From Roseateles sp. (GTDB lineage: Bacteria; Pseudomonadota; Gammaproteobacteria; Burkholderiales; Burkholderiaceae_C): a stretch of DNA of 64,000 nucleotides. A program made the position numbers and the translations under genes. The stretch lies in NCBI GenBank assembly GCA_019234295.1, contig JAFALK010000046.1:85172-149171 (forward strand), written 5' to 3'. This document shows positions 40,361-49,249 of this stretch, in pieces (position 1 is the first letter of the stretch; each line of letters opens with the position of its first letter). The notes below the pieces were generated by a model. The model was not told the origin of the DNA. It saw only the letters and a program-made list of their open reading frames with translations, and ran no database searches.

Positions 40361-43300
40361 CAATCCTCTCCGTGGGTGTCGCCGAGGCGGGCATCGACCG
40401 GCATGCCGGCTCCTTGCGGACCTTCAAAATATAGCGGCTTGCGCGCAGTCTGCAGCGGTGCCACCTGGTTCATCGTGGCGGCGTCAAAGACGCGGCCGTT
40501 TTGCATCACGTACTGGATGCGATCGCTCTGGCGGATATCCTTGAGCACGTCTCCGTCGATCACGACCAGGTCGGCGAGCTTGCCGACTTCGAGTGATCCG
40601 ATGTCCGCATCCAAGCCCAGGTAATGCGCCGAGTTCAGCGTGGCCGTGCGGATGGCCTGCAGTGGCGTCATGCCGCCCAGCACCTCGGTCCACAACTCCC
40701 AGTGCGAGCCCAGGCCTTCGCGCTGACCATGGGCGCCGATGTGGACCTCGACGCCGGCCTTGGACAGCTCGTTGGCGGTGGCGGCCACTTGCAGCACGTT
40801 GTAGTCCTCTTCCGGCGCGGTCTCGCGCCGAACTGCGCGGGCCTGCAGCAGGCTCTTGGGCACATACTTCGAGAGCAGCGGATGTTTCCAGACCTCGGTG
40901 TGGTCGTACCAGTAGTGCTCGCCATCGAGACCACCGTAGCCCACGATATAGGTCGGCGTGTAGCCGACCCGGGTCTGTGACCACAGCTGCTTCACGTCGT
41001 CGTAGACATTGGGCACCGGCAGCGCATGCTCGACGCCCGTGTGGCCGTCCACTGCCATGGTCATATTGGTCTGGAACAGCGAGCCGCCTTCGGGTACGAC
41101 CATCATGCCGGTCTGGCGAGCCGCCTCGATGATCTGCTGGCGCTGGTCGCGGCGCGGCTGGTTGTAGCTTTTGACGGAGATGGCGCCATGCGCCTGCTGG
41201 CGGCGCAGATGCGTCAGCGCGTCTTCGAGGTTGTTGACAACGGCGGTGTAGGGCGCCTTGGCGCCATAGAGGATCACGCCGGTCGAGTAGATGCGCGGCG
41301 CGGTGATGAGGCCGGCACGCTGCATCTCCGCCTGGGTGAAGATCGGGCCGTTCGAGTTGGACGGATCGTGGATCGTCGTCACGCCCAGGGCGAGCGACGC
41401 ATAGTCGATCCAGCTCTGCTGCGGCACGAACTCGCCGTCACCCATGGCACCATGCCAGTGCACGTCGATCATGCCGGGGATGATGGTCTTGCCGCTGACG
41501 TCGATTTTCTTCGCGTCGCTGGGCACGGTCACCGATTCGGCCGCGCCGATGGCGGCGATGCGATTACCCTCCACGACGATCACGCCGTTCTCAATCACCT
41601 CGTCGCCCCTCATGGTGGCAACGCGAGCGCCCAGCAGGGCGATGCGGCCGGCGGGCTTGTCGCTGGCCTGCGTGAATCCGATCTTCTGTTCGGTTGCCTT
41701 GGCCTTGGCGTCGTTCGCCGGCGCGCTGAACAGCGTATCGCCGAGCGAGAAATGCAGCAGCCGGCTGTCGCCGCTCCACTGCATGTTCTCGCCGGCGTTC
41801 ACGTCGAGCTGGCGTACGGGCAGGGCGTCCATCTTGGCGCTGACGCTGAGTGACTTTCCGGTCTGGGGCAGGGCGGTCACATAGGCGTGAAAGCGCTCGA
41901 CGAAGCCGAGCCACTTGCCGTCCGGCGAGACCGCGTACTCGGTGGCGAACTCGCTCTTGGCGATCTCCACTTCCTTGCGATCGCCGATTGAGATGCGCAC
42001 GAGCTTGTGCTCAGAGTCGACCTCCGAGGTCTGGCTGTTACGTTGAAGGTAGACCGTGTCGCCATCGGCGCCGAACTGCGGGCGCGAGCCGCTTGCGGTC
42101 AGCCGCACCGGTGCCGTCCTGCCATCGGCGTCGGCCAGGTAGACACCCGTCTCCAAGCCCCACCAGGGCGTGGTCAGGTAGCCGCCGCGCCCCTTCACCC
42201 AGGCCACGCGTTTGCCGTCGGGCGAGAAGCGCGGCGACTCGTAGTGGCCCGGCTCGCGCGTCAGCACGGTCTCGCGACCGCTGGCCAGGTCGCGCACGCG
42301 CACGCTGCCGAGCTTGTCGTCGTTCCAGCTCGCATAGACGAGCTGCTTGCCGTCGCGCGAGAAGCTCGGGTAGAGCTCCATGTCCTCGCCCTGGGTGACG
42401 CGCCGGGCCTCGCCGCTGGGCAGCGACTTAATCCACAGCTTGCCCAGGGCCGCGTACACCACCTTGCTGCCGTCCGGCGCCACGTTCACCCAGCGCAGCT
42501 CGCGCACCGGGAAGCGCTCGGGCGCCACGACCTGCGGCACGCGCTGGGCCTCGCGCACTTGGCGCGAATCCTTCACGTGGAAAGGGATCTCGGCGGCATT
42601 CGAGCCATCGGGCTTGAAGGGATCGACGCGCCAGAGCTTGCCGCCGGCCCAGAGCACGACGGACTTCGCATCGGGAGTCCAAGCGAAGGCCGGATAGACG
42701 CCGTTGACTGACCAGGCCTCCTGCAGGTCACGTTCCAGATGGCCCCAGACGGGCTTTTCCACGCCGCTCGTCAGATCCTTGATGAATAGCGTGCTCTGCA
42801 TGCGGATGCGGCGCACGAAGGCGAGGTACTTGCCGTCGGGCGAGGGCGTGGGCCGGATCGCGCCGCCGGCACCGGTCACAAAAGGCTCAGGGCCGCCGCC
42901 TTCGCGCAGATCCTGGCGGTAGATGCGAAAGACCTCTCCGTTGGCGTTCTTGTTGTATTCGAAGGAATTGCCCGGCGTGCTGTCCTGCGAGAAGTACACG
43001 TAGCGGCCGTCGGGCGAGATCGCCGGCTCGCCAAGGTCCTTCTGCCAGTTCGGCTTCTCGTTGAGTTGCACGCCCTTGCCACCGTCCAGGCCGTAGAGCC
43101 AGATCTCGCCCGAGCCCAACGAGCGTGTGCCGGTGAAATGCTTGCGGGCGAGCAGGTACTGGCCGCTCGGATGCCAGACCGCGTTGTTCAGCAGCCGGTA
43201 ATCTTCGCTTGTGATGGCCCGTGCGTTGCTGCCGTCGGTGTCCATGACCCAGATGTTGTCGCCGCCGCCGGCATCGCTGGTGAAAGCGATCTTTTTGCCG

Positions 43301-43593
43301 TCGGGCGAAAAACGTGCCTGCTGTTCCCAGGCGATTGAGTGGGTCAGCGCCTTTGCTTCGCCGCCCTCGATCGGCAGCGTGTAGAGATCACCGAGCAGGT
43401 CGAAGACCAGGGTCTTGCCGTCCGGGCTGACGTCCACGCTCATCCAGGTGCCCGTGCGTGTGTCGATGCTGACTTCGTGCGCCGCACCGGGCGGCTTGTT
43501 CACGTCCCAGGTCGGTTTCTTGGCCTCGTCGGCATTGGCTGTGAGTGCAAGGGCGAGGGCGGCGAGCAGGGGGGACAGCTTGAACGACGACAT
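40360..43593 (-). CDS. Exported TolB-like propeller / amidohydrolase fusion
   Basis: 1077-residue protein with a signal peptide (cleavage near ANA, residue 21). Residues about 40-640 form a WD40/TolB-like beta-propeller with many SPDGK(x)lvF repeats. Residues about 680-1050 are a metal-dependent amidohydrolase domain with the HxH site in PGMIDVHWHG and a C-terminal LGSLEVGKLADLVVIDGD. Such fusions are annotated as periplasmic amidohydrolases or dipeptidase-like enzymes; the substrate is unknown. ATG 43593 gives the clear signal peptide MSSFKLSPLLAALALALTANA-type start; the frame is open a further 33 bases. Operon with the phosphatase. Confidence 0.88.
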   Translation of the reverse strand: MSSFKLSPLLAALALALTANADEAKKPTWDVNKPPGAAHEVSIDTRTGTWMSVDVSPDGKTLVFDLLGDLYTLPIEGGEAKALTHSIAWEQQARFSPDGKKIAFTSDAGGGDNIWVMDTDGSNARAITSEDYRLLNNAVWHPSGQYLLARKHFTGTRSLGSGEIWLYGLDGGKGVQLNEKPNWQKDLGEPAISPDGRYVYFSQDSTPGNSFEYNKNANGEVFRIYRQDLREGGGPEPFVTGAGGAIRPTPSPDGKYLAFVRRIRMQSTLFIKDLTSGVEKPVWGHLERDLQEAWSVNGVYPAFAWTPDAKSVVLWAGGKLWRVDPFKPDGSNAAEIPFHVKDSRQVREAQRVPQVVAPERFPVRELRWVNVAPDGSKVVYAALGKLWIKSLPSGEARRVTQGEDMELYPSFSRDGKQLVYASWNDDKLGSVRVRDLASGRETVLTREPGHYESPRFSPDGKRVAWVKGRGGYLTTPWWGLETGVYLADADGRTAPVRLTASGSRPQFGADGDTVYLQRNSQTSEVDSEHKLVRISIGDRKEVEIAKSEFATEYAVSPDGKWLGFVERFHAYVTALPQTGKSLSVSAKMDALPVRQLDVNAGENMQWSGDSRLLHFSLGDTLFSAPANDAKAKATEQKIGFTQASDKPAGRIALLGARVATMRGDEVIENGVIVVEGNRIAAIGAAESVTVPSDAKKIDVSGKTIIPGMIDVHWHGAMGDGEFVPQQSWIDYASLALGVTTIHDPSNSNGPIFTQAEMQRAGLITAPRIYSTGVILYGAKAPYTAVVNNLEDALTHLRRQQAHGAISVKSYNQPRRDQRQQIIEAARQTGMMVVPEGGSLFQTNMTMAVDGHTGVEHALPVPNVYDDVKQLWSQTRVGYTPTYIVGYGGLDGEHYWYDHTEVWKHPLLSKYVPKSLLQARAVRRETAPEEDYNVLQVAATANELSKAGVEVHIGAHGQREGLGSHWELWTEVLGGMTPLQAIRTATLNSAHYLGLDADIGSLEVGKLADLVVIDGDVLKDIRQSDRIQYVMQNGRVFDAATMNQVAPLQTARKPLYFEGPQGAGMPVDARLGDTHGED

Positions 43594-43643
43594 GGGCAAG
43601 ACGGCTTGGCGAAAGCCGGCGAGCATACGGCAGACTGGATGCC

Positions 43644-44546
43644 TCAGGATTTACGGCCCGTTTCTCCAGCCTTGGGCCTACCCAGCACGTTGAGCGGAAT
43701 CTTGAGATAGCTGACCCCGTCATTTTCCGCAGGTGGCAACTGCCCGGCCCTGATATTGACCTGAATGGACGGCAGGATGAGCGTGGGCACGTCCAGCGTC
43801 GCATCGCGGGCCTTGCGCATGCGGACGAACTCTTCCTCACTCACGCCGTCGCGTACATGGATGTTGCTGGCGCGCTGATCGGCAACGCTGGTTTCCCACG
43901 CAGCCACGCGGCCCTCGGGCGGGTAGTCGTGGCAGACGAACAGCTTCGTCTGCGGTGGCAGTGCAAGGATGCGCCGAATGGAGCGGTACAAGGTGTGCGC
44001 ATCCCCGCCGGGAAAGTCAGCGCGTGCCGTGCCGACATCGGGCATGAACAAGCTGTCGCCCACGAAGACGGCGCCATCCACCAGATAGGCCATGTCCGCG
44101 GGCGTGTGACCGGGCACCAAGAGCGCCTGGGCCTGCGTCTGGCCGATCATGAACCGTTCGTTGTCCTTGAAGAGATGGTCGAACTGCGTGCCGTCGGGCA
44201 GGAAACCCCGCTCGAGGTTGTAAAGCTTCTTGAAGACCGCTTGGACCTCCTTGATGCGCTCGCCGATGGCGATGCGGCCGCCGACCTGCTCCTGCAGGTA
44301 ACGGGCGCTCGAGAGGTGGTCGGCGTGCGCGTGCGTCTCCAAAATCCATTGGACTTGCAGACCGTGTTCGCGGATATAGGCGAGCATTTGGTCTGCCTGG
44401 ACCGTGCTCGTCCGGCCGGACTTGAAGTCGAAATCGAGCACCGGATCAACGATGGCCGCTGCCAAAGTGGCCTTGTCGACGATGACGTAGGAGACGGTCC
44501 AGGTCTGAGCATCGAAAAACGCTTGGATGGTGGTTGCGGCGGACAT
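43644..44546 (-). CDS. MBL-fold hydrolase, persulfide dioxygenase-like (Blh/ETHE1 group)
   Basis: 300-residue metallo-beta-lactamase-fold protein. The metal motif THAHADH (His72, His74, Asp76, His77) and later PGHTPADMAY and FVGDSLFMPDVGTARADFPGG match the ETHE1/Blh group of persulfide dioxygenases, which oxidise glutathione persulfide to sulfite. It is divergent from a BigR/SqrR-type repressor and two YeeE/YedE genes, the arrangement known for the bigR sulfide-detoxification operon in Xylella and Agrobacterium, where blh is co-regulated. A near-consensus promoter faces it. Cytoplasmic. Confidence 0.9.
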   Translation of the reverse strand: MSAATTIQAFFDAQTWTVSYVIVDKATLAAAIVDPVLDFDFKSGRTSTVQADQMLAYIREHGLQVQWILETHAHADHLSSARYLQEQVGGRIAIGERIKEVQAVFKKLYNLERGFLPDGTQFDHLFKDNERFMIGQTQAQALLVPGHTPADMAYLVDGAVFVGDSLFMPDVGTARADFPGGDAHTLYRSIRRILALPPQTKLFVCHDYPPEGRVAAWETSVADQRASNIHVRDGVSEEEFVRMRKARDATLDVPTLILPSIQVNIRAGQLPPAENDGVSYLKIPLNVLGRPKAGETGRKS

Positions 44547-44572
44547 CGCTTTGTTCCTTGCCCTAACGATAT

Positions 44573-44611
44573 GTTGACTAACATTATATTTATATGCATA
44601 ATGATGTCAAC
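44573..44611. promoter_or_regulatory. Two interleaved divergent sigma70 promoters with inverted ends (probable BigR-type operator)
   Basis: Plus strand: TTGACT (44574-44579), 17 bases, CATAAT (44597-44602) toward the ArsR gene. Minus strand: TTGACA (44610-44605), 16 bases, TATAAT (44588-44583) toward the MBL gene. Both occupy the same 39 bases, which begin GTTGAC and end GTCAAC around a strongly AT-rich imperfect palindrome. A repressor bound here would shut both units. Confidence 0.85.
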
Positions 44612-44624
44612 TTGAAGGGATGAC

Positions 44625-44945
44625 ATGGGCACTCGCCGAACCGACATCGACCCCGAACTCCTGCGCACGGCCGCAGGACGTGCCGTGGGTGCGCTGAAGG
44701 CTCTCGCCCATGAAGACCGTTTGCTGCTGCTCTGCCAGCTCTCGCAGGGCGAGATGTGCGTGAGCGAGCTGGAGGAGGCGCTGGACATTCACCAGCCCAC
44801 GCTCTCGCAGCAGTTGGGTGTCTTGCGCAACGAAGGCGTGGTGAGCACACGCCGCGACGGCAAGCGCATCTACTACGACGTCGTCGACGCTGATGTGCTT
44901 GAGCTGCTCAAAGTCTTGTACCGCGTCTATTGCCCGAAGGAATAA
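44625..44945 (+). CDS. ArsR-family repressor, BigR/SqrR-type sulfur sensor
   Basis: 106-residue winged-helix repressor (HTH in CVSELEEALDIHQPTLSQQLGVLRNEGVV, wing STRRDGKRIYYDV). Cysteines are at 37, 45 and 103. Cys37 in LLLLCQLSQGE and Cys103 in YRVYCPKE match the position and 66-residue spacing of the Cys pair that forms a di- or tetrasulfide bridge in SqrR/BigR/YgaV proteins, so it most likely senses sulfane sulfur rather than arsenic or metals. Neighbours (MBL protein, two YeeE/YedE genes) support this. GAAGGGA precedes the ATG. It should repress both flanking units and itself. Confidence 0.9.
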   Translation: MGTRRTDIDPELLRTAAGRAVGALKALAHEDRLLLLCQLSQGEMCVSELEEALDIHQPTLSQQLGVLRNEGVVSTRRDGKRIYYDVVDADVLELLKVLYRVYCPKE

Positions 44946-44948
44946 GTC

Positions 44949-45383
44949 ATGAATATCGACTGGATCGCTTTCACGCCCTACGCGTCGCTGGCCGGCGGCG
45001 TGCTCATCGGAGTGGCGGCCGCCATGTTCGTTCTGCTGAACGGCCGCATTGCCGGCATCAGCGGCGTGCTGGGCGGGCTGCTCAGACCGGAAAAGGGGGA
45101 TGTCTCCTGGCGCCTGGCATTCGTGCTCGGGCTGGTGGCTGCGCCGATCGCCTATGGACTGTTCGCCGCGGTCCCGAAACCTCACATCGATGCTGGTTGG
45201 GGCGTGCTCGTGCTCGCGGGTTTGCTGGTCGGCGTCGGGACCCGGTACGGTGCCGGTTGCACCAGCGGCCACGGCGTCTGCGGCCTGTCGCGACTGTCGC
45301 CGCGCTCGCTGGCGGCCACGGCAGCCTTCATGGGCGCCGGCTTCGTCACCGTCTTTGTCATTCGCCACCTGCTTGGCGCCTGA
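44949..45383 (+). CDS. YeeE/YedE family sulfur transporter, first half (PmpA-like)
   Basis: 144-residue membrane protein with four to five hydrophobic segments. The DUF395/sulf_transp Cys motif GAGCTSGHGVCGLSRLSPRSL is present. YeeE/YedE proteins carry thiosulfate or other sulfur species; short paired versions named PmpA and PmpB occur in bigR operons. It starts 3 bases after the repressor stop and is followed by its partner 9 bases later. Confidence 0.9.
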   Translation: MNIDWIAFTPYASLAGGVLIGVAAAMFVLLNGRIAGISGVLGGLLRPEKGDVSWRLAFVLGLVAAPIAYGLFAAVPKPHIDAGWGVLVLAGLLVGVGTRYGAGCTSGHGVCGLSRLSPRSLAATAAFMGAGFVTVFVIRHLLGA

Positions 45384-45392
45384 GGAGTCATC

Positions 45393-45830
45393 GTGCCCAT
45401 TCTGAGCTCATTTCTTGCAGGCCTGGTCTTCGGACTCGGCCTCATCGTTTCCGGCATGGCCGACCCTCGCAAGGTGCTCGGCTTCCTCGACCTGGCCGGT
45501 GCGTGGAACCCGTCGCTGGCCCTGGTGATGGTCGGTGCCATCGCTGTCGGCCTGCCGGCATTCGCCGTCGCCAAGCGACGCACCCGATCGATGCTTGGCC
45601 TGGCTCTGAAGTTGCCGACGGCTCGCCATATCGACCGCAGACTCGTGGGCGGCAGCCTGCTGTTTGGCGTGGGCTGGGGTGTTGCCGGATTTTGCCCCGG
45701 TCCCGCTCTCACGGCGCTCGGTATGGGCGAGCTGAAGGCGGCGGTGTTCGTGCTGGCGATGCTTGCGGGGATGGGCGTGTTCGAGATTCTTGAGCGGCGC
45801 AAACAGGCTGTTCGGCCGCGCACAGCGTGA
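45393..45830 (+). CDS. YeeE/YedE family sulfur transporter, second half (PmpB-like)
   Basis: 145-residue membrane protein starting at GTG 45393, with GAGGAG about 8 bases upstream. The first segment FLAGLVFGLGLIVSGMADPRKVLGFLDLAGAWNPSLAL and the Cys motif GVGWGVAGFCPGPALTALG are signatures of this half. With the preceding protein it likely makes one transporter unit in the inner membrane for sulfur species as part of the sulfide-stress operon. The next gene starts 7 bases after its stop and could be co-transcribed. Confidence 0.9.
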   Translation: MPILSSFLAGLVFGLGLIVSGMADPRKVLGFLDLAGAWNPSLALVMVGAIAVGLPAFAVAKRRTRSMLGLALKLPTARHIDRRLVGGSLLFGVGWGVAGFCPGPALTALGMGELKAAVFVLAMLAGMGVFEILERRKQAVRPRTA

Positions 45831-45837
45831 AGCACTC

Positions 45838-46494
45838 ATGAAGCTCGCTGCCGCCTGGGTGGCGGTCGGGTTGACCGTTGCGGTCCTCCTGACCTACGAG
45901 CTGCTGCTGTCTGCCATACAACGCAGACAGCCCCAAGCCCTGGCACGCTCGGCCCACGCTTCCCTGCGGCTGGACTGGTTCGAGGCGGTCTCAGCGCAGA
46001 AGGGCTCTGAAATCCTTGCGGTGCAAACGCTGCGAAATTCCCTCATGTCCGCGACGATGCTGGCATCAACAGCGGCGCTGGGCCTGATGGGAACGGTGAC
46101 GCTGGCAGCACCTTCGCTGCACACGGCCTTCGGCGAGACACTGCCTGGCGCGTCCTGGTTGGGGCCCAAGCTTGTGCTGGAAGTCGTCCTGCTGAGCCTG
46201 TTGATCACTTCGTTGGTATCGGCGGTGATGTCGGTGCGCTTCTACAGCCATGCCAGCTTCATCGCGGCCATTCCCACGGAGGCGCCCGTTCGCCGGCGCT
46301 GGGAGAGGGCGGGGGCTGCTTATGTGCGCAAGGCTGGCGTGCTCTACAGCGTCAGCTTGCGCCATCTCGTCTTCGTGGTCCCCGTGGTCGCGGCCCAGCT
46401 GTCGCCCTTTGCCGGCCCTGTTGCGGCGTTCGCGCTTGTCGCCGTGCTGCTTTCCTTCGATCGGTTCGCGGTTGGGCCGACGAGCGAGCACTAG
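45838..46494 (+). CDS. DUF599 family membrane protein
   Basis: 218-residue protein with four hydrophobic segments. The family pattern is clear: an early HASLRLDWFEAVSAQKGSEILAVQTLRNSLMSATMLASTAALGLMG, then VRFYSHASFIAAIP and a final pair of membrane helices. DUF599 proteins have no established function. ATG 45838 is 7 bases after the YeeE/YedE stop, so it may ride on the sulfide operon. The TAG stop shares CTAG with the convergent peptidase gene. Confidence 0.8.
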   Translation: MKLAAAWVAVGLTVAVLLTYELLLSAIQRRQPQALARSAHASLRLDWFEAVSAQKGSEILAVQTLRNSLMSATMLASTAALGLMGTVTLAAPSLHTAFGETLPGASWLGPKLVLEVVLLSLLITSLVSAVMSVRFYSHASFIAAIPTEAPVRRRWERAGAAYVRKAGVLYSVSLRHLVFVVPVVAAQLSPFAGPVAAFALVAVLLSFDRFAVGPTSEH

Positions 46495-47453
46495 GGATCG
46501 GTTCGAAGCGCTGCCGCCAGATCCCTGTACTGCGCGACTCGAGGGCCGCCCAAAGCGAGCGCCTGCTCGGCCGCCTGCCTGGCTTCGCCCCGGTGGGCTG
46601 CCTCGCCTGATTCCATCAGTACGTGGGCCAGGTTGTTCCAGGCATCGGCAAGGTCCGGGCGAGTGTTGACCGCGTGCCGATAGGCGACTGCCGCGCCTGC
46701 CAGATCGCCTTGCGCATAGGCGGCGTTGCCGGCCCCCAGCAGCAGCACAGGATCTTCGGGCCATCGCTGGAGGGCCGTGGCGTAGGTCTGACGCGCCGCG
46801 CGAGCGTCCAAGCGTTCCAATGCAACCGCCGCCGCCGCAAACGTCTGCACTTGCGCGGTGGCAGGCACCTCGTTCGTTGGCAAGGCAAGCATCGCCCAAT
46901 GTCCGGCCCGAGCCCAGGTCCGCTCGAACGTCGCCAGCGACATTTCGAGCCGCTTGGTAAGCCCCGAGTGCAGTAGCAGGCTGCCGCGCTCGCGGTCATA
47001 GCCGACCACGACGGCGTAATGCCAGATGGGGTAGATGGGCAAGGACAAGTTCTGGAACACCAGCACAGGATGTCCGGCCGCGACTTCGGTCAGCAGGTCC
47101 CGCAGGTCCGGCGCGAGCACATAGGCCGGCAGGCCGTGGCGCCGGGCTGCGATCAGCAGTTCCTGCTGCAGCGAGCCTTGCCGGCCGGGGAGATACACCT
47201 CCGGTGACAACTGTGCCGGTGTGGCCGCTGTTCCGCTGGCCTGCAGCAGCATGGCCAGCGCCGCCGGTCCGCATTCATGGTCATCTTGGGGGAAGAAGGG
47301 CACGCTGCTGAGGTCTGCCCGCGGCGCAAGCGCGGGAGGCCAAGATCGCTCCAGTTGCTGCACGGCCGCTGGGGCGGCACAACCGGCAAGGCCGCCACAC
47401 AGCGTCAACACGAACAGCGCGCCGAGCAGTGGGGCGCTGTCACTGAGCTTCAT
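46491..47453 (-). CDS. PA2778-family cysteine peptidase lipoprotein with TPR
   Basis: 320-residue exported protein. Signal peptide with lipobox LAGC (Cys25). Residues about 50-185 form a C39-like papain-fold domain with nucleophile Cys in DDHECGPAALAMLLQ and catalytic His in PIWHYAVVVGYD. Residues about 200-315 form a TPR-like helical repeat (YRHAVNTRPDLADAWNNLAHVLMESG). It overlaps the upstream PA2779-family gene by 4 bases; this pair is conserved together in many proteobacteria. It probably cleaves or processes a periplasmic partner; the PA2779 protein is the obvious candidate but that is inference. Confidence 0.9.
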   Translation of the reverse strand: MKLSDSAPLLGALFVLTLCGGLAGCAAPAAVQQLERSWPPALAPRADLSSVPFFPQDDHECGPAALAMLLQASGTAATPAQLSPEVYLPGRQGSLQQELLIAARRHGLPAYVLAPDLRDLLTEVAAGHPVLVFQNLSLPIYPIWHYAVVVGYDRERGSLLLHSGLTKRLEMSLATFERTWARAGHWAMLALPTNEVPATAQVQTFAAAAVALERLDARAARQTYATALQRWPEDPVLLLGAGNAAYAQGDLAGAAVAYRHAVNTRPDLADAWNNLAHVLMESGEAAHRGEARQAAEQALALGGPRVAQYRDLAAALRTDP

Positions 47454-47845
47454 CGCACCGAGCGAGTAAAGGGGAAGACCTTGGTGAGGCCGAGGATGTC
47501 GGTGACCAGCAAGACGATGAAGACCGTGAAAACCAAGCCCAGCACGTCACCGCCAGCGGGCGCCTGGGCGATGCGATTGGCCATGTCGGCAGCCTCGTCA
47601 TCGCTCATTGCATCGACTCGGGCCAGCGCGGCCTCGGCGTCAACACCCTGCTGCATCAGGGCCTGACGAACGTCCGTGCGGGCCATGAATTCCCTGATGC
47701 GCACACGGTTGTCGACACTCGCCTGCGTCTGCGCGGGCGGGAGCAGTGCCTCGGTGGGCACGATCGCGGCATGGCCTTGCACGGGGAATGTGCCGAGCAC
47801 GACGGAAAACACCACGGTGGCGGCGATCAAACGCTTGGTATTCAT
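47450..47845 (-). CDS. PA2779-family protein
   Basis: 131-residue protein with a signal peptide (cleavage after HAA, about residue 28), a helical middle (RIREFMARTDVRQALMQQGVDAEAALARVDAMSDDEAADMANRI) and a C-terminal membrane segment GLVFTVFIVLLVTDILGL followed by a short basic tail (FTRSVR). This layout (signal, short domain, C-terminal anchor with positive tail) resembles small exported substrates that are processed after membrane insertion. GGAGGA precedes ATG 47845. The gene overlaps the PA2778-type peptidase gene by 4 bases. Function unknown. Confidence 0.88.
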   Translation of the reverse strand: MNTKRLIAATVVFSVVLGTFPVQGHAAIVPTEALLPPAQTQASVDNRVRIREFMARTDVRQALMQQGVDAEAALARVDAMSDDEAADMANRIAQAPAGGDVLGLVFTVFIVLLVTDILGLTKVFPFTRSVR

Positions 47846-48094
47846 AAAGAGTCCTCCATCGAATGCTCGCGGCGCGAGAAGTGACTGCGCGCGCGAGTTG
47901 GGCACCATTAGAGCCCGCGATCACCGTCCGCGCGGCACGAACTTGTTGCAATTTGCAGCGGGGCTTGGGCCGCCGAATCCATCTATGGCGACAAGGTCGT
48001 CGTCGCAGTGCTGAACGCGGACACGCCATTCGGGAATCCACAGTGGGTGCGTTTCACGCCCCTTCGTCATGTTGACGTTTGACTGGAGGAACCC

Positions 48095-49231
48095 ATGAAG
48101 CACAGACATCATCCAGCCCGGACTTCCTGGTTCGGCCTGATCGCCGCTGCGCTGCTGTCCGCATGTGGCGGCGGTGGAACGGAGCAGGGCATGCTCAGCC
48201 TGTCGACCTTGCAGCCGGCCTCGCACGCGGTCAAATCGAACCAGATCCTGATCGCGGACCGGTTCAACAATCGCGTGATCGTCATCGATCCGGCCAGCCA
48301 CGCGGTCACCTGGCAGTTCGGCACCGGTTCGGACCAGGCCGGACCGAAAAGCGTGGTCGGCGTCAACGACGCCGTGCGCTATGGCGAGCTGACGCTCATC
48401 TCCGGCACTGGGATCCCGCCGAGTTCACCGGCGCTGCCCGGATGCTCGGACCCAATCAACGGCTGCCCGGACAACCGCGTCATGCTCGTGGACCGCGGCG
48501 GCAACATTGTCTGGCAGTACGGGCAGGCAGGCGTGGCCGGATCCGACGCGAACCAACTCAACACCCCTGTGCAGGCCGCGGCGCTGAAGGGCTTCATGGG
48601 GAAAGCCGGCCTGCACGTCATCATTACCGATCAGGCCAACCAGCGCATCATTGTCGTCGACCGTCAGCACCGGCTTGTCTGGCAATACGGCACCACCGGT
48701 ACGGCCGGCATGGGCCTGAATCAATTGAACAACCCGAACAGCGCCGAGGTCCTGGACAACGGCAATGTCCTGATTGCCGACGAGAGCAACAACCGGGCGA
48801 TCGAGGTCACGATGAAGGGCGGCCTGGTCAAACAGTTCACAGCAGGCGGCACGCTGAACGGCGTGGCCTTTGCGAGCCGGCTGCCCAGCGGCAATACGCT
48901 GGTCTCCGACTCCAACAACAATCGCGTGGTGGAGGTCGACCCGACCGACAAGATTGTCTGGCAATACGCCACCAACACGATGCCCGGCAGCAACGCCAAC
49001 CCGCTGCCGACGCGCGCCGTGCGGCTGGCCAACGGCAATACCCTGATCAGCGATCAATTCAACGATCGGGTGATCGAGGTCGATGCCGGCGGCAACGTCG
49101 TGTTCCAGCAGGGGATGCTGAACATGCCAGGTCGTGGCGCGAATCAGTTGAACGGGCCCTACGACGCCAAGGTCATCGGCGACTTCACCGGCTTGGGAAC
49201 GCCCTTGAATGGCGCCGATCTGACCAACTGA
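48095..49231 (+). CDS. Beta-propeller lipoprotein (NHL/PQQ-like repeats)
   Basis: 378-residue exported lipoprotein (LLSACG, Cys26). It consists almost entirely of repeats of the form N-x-L-I-A/S-D-x-x-N-N-R-(V/A)-I-E-V-D followed by K-I-V-W-Q-Y-G, seen about six times, which should fold as a six-bladed propeller. No catalytic site is evident, so a binding or scaffold role at the cell surface or periplasm is likely. CTGGAGG precedes the ATG. It diverges from the PA2779 gene across a 249-base gap in which I find no clear promoter or repeat. Confidence 0.8.
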   Translation: MKHRHHPARTSWFGLIAAALLSACGGGGTEQGMLSLSTLQPASHAVKSNQILIADRFNNRVIVIDPASHAVTWQFGTGSDQAGPKSVVGVNDAVRYGELTLISGTGIPPSSPALPGCSDPINGCPDNRVMLVDRGGNIVWQYGQAGVAGSDANQLNTPVQAAALKGFMGKAGLHVIITDQANQRIIVVDRQHRLVWQYGTTGTAGMGLNQLNNPNSAEVLDNGNVLIADESNNRAIEVTMKGGLVKQFTAGGTLNGVAFASRLPSGNTLVSDSNNNRVVEVDPTDKIVWQYATNTMPGSNANPLPTRAVRLANGNTLISDQFNDRVIEVDAGGNVVFQQGMLNMPGRGANQLNGPYDAKVIGDFTGLGTPLNGADLTN

Positions 49232-49249
49232 GTTGATCGCCGACGACGA

